Assembly (NCBI GenBank): GCA_964576115.1
Contig: CAZNUA010000002.1
Location: forward strand, 1-64,000
Reading direction: 5' to 3'
From: CAYSYY01 sp964576115 [NCBI: uncultured Gemmatimonadota bacterium]
GTDB lineage: Bacteria; Blakebacterota; Blakebacteria; Blakebacterales
Length of the DNA: 64,000 bases
Both the position numbers and the translations under genes were made by a program. This document shows positions 58,512 to 64,000 of this stretch, piece after piece (position 1 is the stretch's first letter; every line of letters starts with the position of its first letter). Below the pieces are notes generated by a model that saw nothing but the letters and a program-made list of their open reading frames with translations, searched no databases and was not told where the DNA came from.

Positions 58512-60239
58512 GTGGACGCCGCCCCGACCCGTTCCCGCCGATCCGCTCCCTTCACACCCGCCGCCTTGGCCCTGCTGGTCGCGGTCGTTGTGCAATGTCC
58601 GTCTGCAGCGACCGCTCAGGTCGCAGTCCCCGCCGGCATGCACGGCGGCGCTCTGGTGGCTTCGGGTCACACCCTCCCCCGGGGCGCCCTGGCGATCGGT
58701 TTCTACGGCGGGCTGACACGTGACGGCATCACCAACCGGGCGGTGGGTGTCGGATCGCTGGCCTACGGTCTCTCCAATGTCTTTCAGCTGAGCGCCGCCG
58801 GCAGTTTCACCAATGCCGGCACCGGTAGTCAGGCCACGAGCTTCGACGGGGCCACCCCCGGCTATGCCGTCGGCCCCATCGCCCTGACCGCCCGTCTCCC
58901 CGGACCGATCGAACGCCCCTTCCAGATCTCCGCCACCGCCTTTCTGACCCCGGGTGTCGGTTCCGAACCCATGACCGGTCACCATCATCCCTGGGCACGC
59001 GACAGTTTCGACCTCGGTTTCGTGCTCTCCCAGGGACTCGGGCTGGGTACGTTCCAGCTGAGGGCCATCGAAGGGTACGTGATCACCGGAGATAAGCCCG
59101 TCAACATCCCCAGCCACCTTCTGCTCGGAGGCGGTCTGACCTGGATGGTGATGCCCGCGATCGGTGTGGAGGGCGAGGTCCTGAGCCGGCTGGAGACGGA
59201 AGCTCCGATCAGCATCATGGAGGATTATATCGGCGCCAGCGGTGGTTTCATCTTCACGCTGGGTCAGCGTCTCACCGGCCGGGGCGGGTTCCTGCTGGGT
59301 CGTTCCGAAACGCGATCCGACGGCACCAGCCGGGCCGAAGAGTGGGGTCTGTACGGACAGTTGAGCTGGACTATCGGAGGCACTCTCGCCGAACGGCAGC
59401 CGCGCGAAAGGCGCCGTCCGCGGCCCGAACCGGTCGAAACCCCCGAGACGACGGCGGTCGACACCGATGGCGACGGCGTGCCCGACACAGACGACCTCGA
59501 ACCCGACACCCCGGCCGGAGCGCGCGTGAACGAGTCCGGGCAGGCACTCGACGCAGACGGTGACGGAGTACCTGACGGGATCGACCTCGAGGAGGCCACC
59601 CCGTCAGGTGCGATGGTCGATCACACCGGCCGGGCGCTCGACTCCGACGGCGACAGCGTACCCGACGGGATCGATGTCGAACCCGATACTCCCCGGGGTG
59701 CCGTGGTGGATGCCGGCGGCAAGGCGATTGATTCAGACGCCGACGGAGTACCCGACGGGATTGACGTCGAGCCCGATACCCCGCCGGGCGTGCCCACCGA
59801 TGCCGAAGGACACGGGCTCTACGGGATGGAGGCTGAACTCATCACCCGGGGCCTGCTCACCCTCAATACGATCTACTTCGATTACAACTCGGCCGACCTG
59901 AAGCCGGAGTCGTTCCAGACCCTGCGGGAGGTCGGCCTGATCCTGGTCAAGTACCGCGATCTGAAGATCGAGATCGGCGGCCACACCGACAGTGTCGGCA
60001 GTGACGAATACAACCGCCGGCTCAGCCGCGTGCGGGCCGAGTCGGTACTGAACTGGCTCCTGGCCAATGTGCCCGATCTCACCCTGGCGCAGTTCACCGT
60101 CCGGGGGTACGGAGAGTCACAACCGGTAGCCGGCAACGACACCGAGGCGGGACGTACGCTGAACCGTCGGGTGGAATTCAAGGTACTGAACACCGACCAG
60201 CTCGACCGCTACCGGGCCAAGCCACCCCCCCGACTCTGA
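58512..60239 (+). CDS. OmpA-family outer-membrane protein with thrombospondin type-3 repeats
   Basis: The GTG start has GGAG six bases upstream. After a signal peptide (to about residue 35) comes a beta-barrel-like domain of about 250 residues. Four 30-residue calcium-binding-type repeats follow (residues 317-436; DxDGDGVPDGID pattern). A C-terminal OmpA peptidoglycan-binding domain completes it (YFDYNSADLKPESFQTL ... GGHTDSVGSDEYNRRLSR ... GYGESQPVAGN). It should link the outer membrane to peptidoglycan. The length is 575 residues. A strong terminator follows. Confidence 0.94.
   Translation: MDAAPTRSRRSAPFTPAALALLVAVVVQCPSAATAQVAVPAGMHGGALVASGHTLPRGALAIGFYGGLTRDGITNRAVGVGSLAYGLSNVFQLSAAGSFTNAGTGSQATSFDGATPGYAVGPIALTARLPGPIERPFQISATAFLTPGVGSEPMTGHHHPWARDSFDLGFVLSQGLGLGTFQLRAIEGYVITGDKPVNIPSHLLLGGGLTWMVMPAIGVEGEVLSRLETEAPISIMEDYIGASGGFIFTLGQRLTGRGGFLLGRSETRSDGTSRAEEWGLYGQLSWTIGGTLAERQPRERRRPRPEPVETPETTAVDTDGDGVPDTDDLEPDTPAGARVNESGQALDADGDGVPDGIDLEEATPSGAMVDHTGRALDSDGDSVPDGIDVEPDTPRGAVVDAGGKAIDSDADGVPDGIDVEPDTPPGVPTDAEGHGLYGMEAELITRGLLTLNTIYFDYNSADLKPESFQTLREVGLILVKYRDLKIEIGGHTDSVGSDEYNRRLSRVRAESVLNWLLANVPDLTLAQFTVRGYGESQPVAGNDTEAGRTLNRRVEFKVLNTDQLDRYRAKPPPRL
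59460..59819 (+). repeat. Four 90-base coding repeats (thrombospondin type-3)
   Basis: Four in-frame units of exactly 90 bases encode D-x-D-G-D-G-V-P-D-G-I-D-type calcium loops followed by a P-x-G-A motif and a G-x-A-(L/I) end. Units 2 to 4 are most alike, suggesting recent tandem duplication or homogenisation. Confidence 0.85.
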
Positions 60240-60262
60240 TCACGGCGCGGTTTCGATCGGAC

Positions 60263-60300
60263 AGGGCCCGGCTTTCGTGATGCGCCGGGCCCTTTTCTTT
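60263..60300 (+). terminator. Rho-independent terminator after the OmpA-family gene
   Basis: AGGGCCCGG (60263-60271) pairs with CCGGGCCCT (60285-60293) and is followed by TTTTCTTT. It lies 24 bases after the stop codon. On the other strand no U-run follows, so it works mainly for the plus-strand operon. Confidence 0.85.
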
Positions 60301-60313
60301 CAGACGAACTGAT

Positions 60314-62977
60314 TCAGAAACCCGGTCCCAGAATCAGCGCGTTGAGGACGAACTGATGCTGTCCCTCGACGAACATCCGGAAGAGGGGATCGTCGGCGAA
60401 AAGCACGGCCTGGCCGCGTCCGACGTTCTCGACGATCAGCCACGACCGCTTTGAGAGTTCCTCGGTATACTCCGTCGGGGCGTACCCGCAAAGCAGTGGT
60501 TCGGGACTGAACACGGCGACGTTCACCCCCCGCTCCGCCACCGCGAAACTGGTCCGGCTCCGCTTGAGAACAGCCATCTTCTCGGGCATACCGAAGGCGA
60601 GCCAGTGGTCGGGATCGAGGACCACGCCGTACATCCCGCCGGGAGTGCGGCGCAACCGGCCCTCCTGCTCGCGTTCGGCCAGGGTGCGCCGGGCATCCAC
60701 GGCCAGCTCATCGCCGCCACCACCGCCGCCACCACTCCCACGCTGGCCCGCCGCGGGGGGAGCCCCCCCACCGCTCATGCGCTGACCGCGGTCCGATCCG
60801 CCCCCCGTGCCACCGGTCGAGACGCTGGTGAGCTGCGAGCCTTCCTGACTCGCGAAGCGCGCCGCGGCATCCCAGGCGATCAGAACCCCTCCGCCCTGCA
60901 GCCAGCTCCGCAGAGCTGCAACCCCGCTCTCGCCCAGAGAGCCCGCATACGATCCCCCGGGGAGTACCAGCACGTCGTAGGCGTCCAGATCGGTCCGCCC
61001 CAGTCGGTCGGCTTCGATATGGGTGACGTCGAACCAGGGGTAGTGCCGGTCGAAGAAGTGCCAGGCCTCCCCGAAACCGCCTCCGCCCGCCGCCACGGCG
61101 ATCCGCGGCCGGCGCAGCTGGTTGTAGCTTCCCGCTCCCAGGTCGTCCCCTTCTTCCACCAGGCCGGTCTCGATAGGCCAGGCGGTCACTTCCCACTCTT
61201 CGGTCACTCCGGCGATGATCTGCACCAGATCGTCGGGATTACGGTAGTTGGGCAGGATGAAGGTGCCCGGGGCGTAGGAGCGCCCGCCGGAAGTGAAACC
61301 CTCCGAAGCGCAGAGCACCCGCAGATCCCGGTTCAACAGCTCCATCACCGCTCCCAGGGCATGCGTGCCTTCATAGGGGATCGCCCAGCCGTACCCCGCG
61401 GTGGTGCCCTCGATAGCGCCGGTGCGCTCGGGGGGTGAGTCGACCCCCACGGCGTCGACTCCCGGTGCCTCGGTCAGGGTGTACGCCTCGACGTTGTAAG
61501 CCAGCGGCAGGGTCCAGCCGGAGAGGTCGTAGAAACTGGTGTCCTCGAGGGTGGGATTGGGCTCGAGCAGCATCTGGACCGCCACCCCCCTGGGCTGCCC
61601 CGCCGCCACCAGATAGGTACCGGCCGGGAAGTCGTGGTTGGCGCCGGCCGGGTGAAGACCGTACCCCGAACCGGTCCGGGCCCGGAAAGGAGCCCGGGCC
61701 ATGGTCACCTCGATGCCGTTGCGCAGCAGCAGCTGAACCAGGCGGTCGGCGTTCCAGGGATCGGCTCCCGGGACCAGGGCGTACCCTTTGACGTCGCCCT
61801 CATCCCGTGACAGGGCGTGCCGGAAAAACGCCAGGAAGTCGGTGAGTCGCTCTGAACGCCGTTCGGCGGTCGTGGTCAGGGTCGCCATCGAGGTGGTGAA
61901 GTGGCCGTGAGCGCGCTGGGTCAGGGAGTGAACCGTGCCGTCGTCGCGACGCAGGACGATGGCCACTCCACCGCCCCCTCCCTGCTCGTAGGTCATTCCT
62001 ATGGCGCCCATCATGCTCGGCCACGAATCGCCGTAAGCCGGGTAGTACATATCGAAGCCGATCTTCGTGTAGTAGGGCCAGCCGTAGGCGTCGAAAGCGG
62101 CGGCATTGCCTTCGCCGTAGATGCGCTGCCACTTGAGCACCACCTCGGGCATGGCATCGTGGACCGGTTTGGCAGCGGGAAAGAAGAAGTAGGAATCCCC
62201 GCCCATCTCGTGGAAATCGACATGGACGACCGGATTCCAGAGCAGGTATGTCTCCAGCCGCTGGCGGGTCTCGACCTGGGTCTGCCAGGCCCAGTCCCGG
62301 TTGAGATCGAAGTAATAGTGATTCGAACGTCCTCCCGGCAGATCGCCCGACCGTTCCCAGGCCTCGGGCGCGTCATCGGGCTCGGCGCCCCGGCGGATCC
62401 GGTAGTCGTGCACGAAACGGTCGCGGCCGTCGGGATTCAGCAGCGGGTCGAGGAGCACGACCAGTTCGTCGAGGATGATGCGGGTGGCCGAATCGGTGCC
62501 TGCCGCGAGCTGATAGACGGTCAGCAGGGCCGCCTCGGTCCCGGCCGATTCCGAACCGTGGACGTTATAGGACAGCCAGGCGGTGGCCGGGCTCGAGGCG
62601 ATGATCTCATCCAGTCGGGCCCGGGGAGCTCCGCGCGGATCGGCCAGGGTGGCCATGTTCGTCCTGATTTCCTCCAGACGGGCGTGATTGGCGGGACTGG
62701 TAATGGTGAGCAGCAGCAGGTCCCGCCCCTCGTAGGTCTGGCCGTAGGTTGCCATTGTAACCCGGTCGCTGGCGGCGGCGACCGCCTCCAGGTAGGCCTG
62801 CATTTCGTGGTGGAAGGTGTAGTTGGTGCCGATCTCGTAGCCGAGGAACTCCGCCGGGGTCGGAATGGCGGGATCGTAGGTTCCCCCGGGGAACCAGGCG
62901 AAAGCGGTCTCCTGCTGCGCCGCCAGCGGCGCGGTGCAGAAGAGAACGGCACAGAGCACGATACTCGAGCGCTTCAT
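60314..62977 (-). CDS. Secreted M14-family zinc carboxypeptidase with C-terminal amidotransferase-like domain
   Basis: The ATG with GAGGAG upstream gives a signal peptide ending near AAQQ (residue 22). The M14 domain spans about residues 45-390. The zinc ligands are His140 and Glu143 (NVHGSESAG, HxxE) and a later His in VVHVDFHEMGG; NPDGRDRF follows the usual substrate-binding Arg. After a linker domain, residues about 690-760 resemble a class I glutamine-amidotransferase-like fold (YDVLVLPGGSYAG ... GGGVLIAWDAAARF). A glycine-rich spacer of about 30 residues follows near residue 780. The full length of 887 residues matches the large M14 proteins of Gemmatimonadota-like bacteria. Confidence 0.9.
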   Translation of the reverse strand: MKRSSIVLCAVLFCTAPLAAQQETAFAWFPGGTYDPAIPTPAEFLGYEIGTNYTFHHEMQAYLEAVAAASDRVTMATYGQTYEGRDLLLLTITSPANHARLEEIRTNMATLADPRGAPRARLDEIIASSPATAWLSYNVHGSESAGTEAALLTVYQLAAGTDSATRIILDELVVLLDPLLNPDGRDRFVHDYRIRRGAEPDDAPEAWERSGDLPGGRSNHYYFDLNRDWAWQTQVETRQRLETYLLWNPVVHVDFHEMGGDSYFFFPAAKPVHDAMPEVVLKWQRIYGEGNAAAFDAYGWPYYTKIGFDMYYPAYGDSWPSMMGAIGMTYEQGGGGGVAIVLRRDDGTVHSLTQRAHGHFTTSMATLTTTAERRSERLTDFLAFFRHALSRDEGDVKGYALVPGADPWNADRLVQLLLRNGIEVTMARAPFRARTGSGYGLHPAGANHDFPAGTYLVAAGQPRGVAVQMLLEPNPTLEDTSFYDLSGWTLPLAYNVEAYTLTEAPGVDAVGVDSPPERTGAIEGTTAGYGWAIPYEGTHALGAVMELLNRDLRVLCASEGFTSGGRSYAPGTFILPNYRNPDDLVQIIAGVTEEWEVTAWPIETGLVEEGDDLGAGSYNQLRRPRIAVAAGGGGFGEAWHFFDRHYPWFDVTHIEADRLGRTDLDAYDVLVLPGGSYAGSLGESGVAALRSWLQGGGVLIAWDAAARFASQEGSQLTSVSTGGTGGGSDRGQRMSGGGAPPAAGQRGSGGGGGGGDELAVDARRTLAEREQEGRLRRTPGGMYGVVLDPDHWLAFGMPEKMAVLKRSRTSFAVAERGVNVAVFSPEPLLCGYAPTEYTEELSKRSWLIVENVGRGQAVLFADDPLFRMFVEGQHQFVLNALILGPGF

Positions 62978-63040
62978 GGGGAACTCCTCAGTAAAAGATC
63001 GCGGTTCGTGGCCGGGGCGGACCACGGCCCTAACCCGGTC

Positions 63041-63140
63041 TTGCCATTCTGCCACCAAGTTCGTACTTTATCTACAGCAGACAGGGGTCTGCAATTCAAG
63101 CCGCGTCCGCGAACGACCGCCGGCGGACACGGCTTTTTCT
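63041..63140 (+). ncRNA. Candidate small RNA or leader attenuator
   Basis: TTGCCA (63041-63046), exactly 17 bases and TACTTT (63064-63069) form a promoter. Transcription would start near 63076 at a perfect hairpin, GCAGAC-AGGG-GTCTGC (63077-63092). A 13-position stem follows: AAGCCG, one mismatch, GTCCGC (63098-63110) pairing with GCGGAC, mismatch, CGGCTT (63123-63135). It runs into TTTTT (63134-63138), a typical intrinsic terminator. The predicted transcript is about 65 bases. It could be an independent small RNA or an attenuated leader of the transglycosylase gene 250 bases downstream. Confidence 0.5.
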
Positions 63141-63144
63141 ATGA

Positions 63145-63174
63145 GGCCGGGTTTTTGTGAGCGAAAAACCGGCC
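63145..63174. other. AT-centred hairpin
   Basis: GGCCGGGTTTTT (63145-63156) can pair with AAAAACCGGCC (63164-63174) with one bulged G. It follows the candidate small RNA terminator by a few bases. It may add transcription blocking or be an operator. Confidence 0.4.
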
Positions 63175-63393
63175 CGGGAGGTGAACGCGCGAGTCCAACC
63201 CGCGTTACACATCTGAAACCACCTGACAGTAAATACGGTTAACGACCTGTACGGACATCCAAACGCAGGTGTTCGTTTTGTGTCGGAATCCGGGGGTATC
63301 GTACCAATGGTGACAACGACAAGAGGCCGGCGGACGTCCGACCGGGCGCTCCGCACGGCCTTTGCTGTACTAAAAGAGGTGATCCGCGAGATC

Positions 63394-63996
63394 ATGACTG
63401 CGACGCATCTTGATCGTCTCTCGCTGAGGGGGACCGCGCTGCTGCTCGTCCTCGGCGTCATGACGGTCGGGTTGGTGATCCAGCACCAGGAGATCAGACG
63501 CCTGCGTGACTTCTCGCTGATTCAGACCGACATGCTGGGACGCCAGCAGGAATGGGCTACCCGGGCGGCTACCCACCTCGATCTCATCGGCCGGTACGGC
63601 ATCCCGTATGCCTACCTCGAGGTTCTGGCCCGGCAGTGCACGATCCACGATCTCGACCTGGAGTTCATGGTCGGATTGATGCAGATCGAGAGCAATTTCA
63701 ACCCCAACGCCCAGAGCAACCGGAACGCCTACGGACTCATGCAGGTCAGGTTCCCCACCGCCCGCGAACTCGACCCGAGCCTGACGTCTTTCTGGCAGCT
63801 CTACGATCCGGTCCGGAATATCCGCCTGGGAGCGGAGTACTTCCGCGGGCTGCTCGATCGCTATCACGGCAATTACCGCATGGCCGCTCTGGCGTACAAT
63901 CGGGGTCCGACCCGGCTCGATGACGAGATCCTCGTCGAGGCCGACATCTCCGACCGTTACTACCGCCTCATCCGTCAGGCCGGTATCGTCGACTGA
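63394..63996 (+). CDS. Membrane-anchored lytic transglycosylase (SLT domain)
   Basis: The N-terminus has a single hydrophobic helix (about residues 13-29). The SLT domain follows a short linker: catalytic Glu99 in MVGLMQIESNFNPNA, then NRNAYGLMQV, the GLMQ signature, LGAEYFRGLL and ALAYNRGP. It should cleave glycan strands of peptidoglycan. The start at 63394 gives 200 residues; ATG at 63307 would add 29 polar residues and is the main alternative, because the GAGGTGAT before 63394 is rather far away (about 11 bases). Confidence 0.88.
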   Translation: MTATHLDRLSLRGTALLLVLGVMTVGLVIQHQEIRRLRDFSLIQTDMLGRQQEWATRAATHLDLIGRYGIPYAYLEVLARQCTIHDLDLEFMVGLMQIESNFNPNAQSNRNAYGLMQVRFPTARELDPSLTSFWQLYDPVRNIRLGAEYFRGLLDRYHGNYRMAALAYNRGPTRLDDEILVEADISDRYYRLIRQAGIVD

Positions 63997-64000
63997 ATTG

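Larger units (their letters stand above)
62978..63393. other. 416-base intergenic region with RNA-like structure
   Basis: The left 60 bases are the leader of the carboxypeptidase gene. A plus-strand promoter, short hairpins and a terminator lie at 63041-63140, followed by another hairpin at 63145-63174. The right part (63175-63393) is upstream of the transglycosylase start. It contains an in-frame ATG at 63307 and GAGGTGAT near 63376-63383; no other gene is visible. Confidence 0.45.

Overview
The window is a gene-dense, GC-rich stretch of a Gram-negative bacterial chromosome. It holds about 55 protein genes and 3 tRNA genes. I see no transposase, phage gene, rRNA or CRISPR array. Outer-membrane biology is prominent: BamD, a CpoB/YbgF-like protein, PorV/FadL-like and Wzi-like barrels, an OmpA-family protein with thrombospondin-3 repeats, and many lipoproteins. 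Several secreted families point the same way: a 1041-residue BNR/sortilin-like protein, an S9 peptidase, a large M14 peptidase and a Tat-exported class V aminotransferase homologue. Together with the fused FTCD and an archaeal-type phosphoglycerate mutase, this mix suggests the FCB assemblage outside Bacteroidota (Gemmatimonadota, Krumholzibacteriota, Eisenbacteria or Latescibacterota-like). This is inference from gene content only. The tRNA promoters look sigma70-like (TTGACA or TTGACG, 17 bp, TAnnTT), which argues against Bacteroidota proper.

Layout, left part (1-20660, almost all minus strand). First come a truncated clostripain-type lipoprotein, a second lipoprotein and a class II Fic gene with its own promoter and dyads. 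Then follows a long co-directional run, read right to left: two surface proteins, CpoB-like, BamD, nadD, serS, a histidine kinase, dtd, a GHL10 protein, an unknown protein and a class V aminotransferase. Upstream of this run is a 400-base regulatory island (14146-14545) with four 22-base repeats and several dyads. Further right are a small lipoprotein, an FmdB zinc ribbon, a pseudopilin-like protein, an HtrA protease, a sigma54 activator and a phosphohexomutase.

Middle part (20781-35086). Two tRNA genes (Thr, Phe) precede a plus-strand five-gene peptide/nickel-type ABC importer whose genes all overlap by four bases. Next come thrB with a HAD phosphatase, then an ECF sigma / small membrane protein / Spy-CnrX-like module, a stand-alone Rrf2 regulator, a histidine phosphatase with endonuclease III, and a second ECF sigma / zinc anti-sigma / TonB_C-domain module facing a DUF3108 gene.

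Right part (35153-64000). It carries a Wzi-like barrel, P5C dehydrogenase, an S9 peptidase, a split RNA m5C methyltransferase / PUA-like pair, the BNR-repeat protein, and an FTCD whose transferase half carries a C2H2 zinc-finger-like insertion. A third ECF module is headed by a Phd-type antitoxin without a toxin and ends in a double-zinc-ribbon membrane protein. After it come apgM, a polytopic membrane protein, hemW-lepA, a cell-wall amidase, smpB, tRNA-Leu, a lone response regulator, the OmpA protein, the M14 peptidase, a candidate small RNA or attenuator (63041-63140) and a lytic transglycosylase.

Most starts were chosen by Shine-Dalgarno position, overlap with the preceding stop, or conserved N-termini. 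Long open frames antisense to these genes are GC-driven shadows and were left out.
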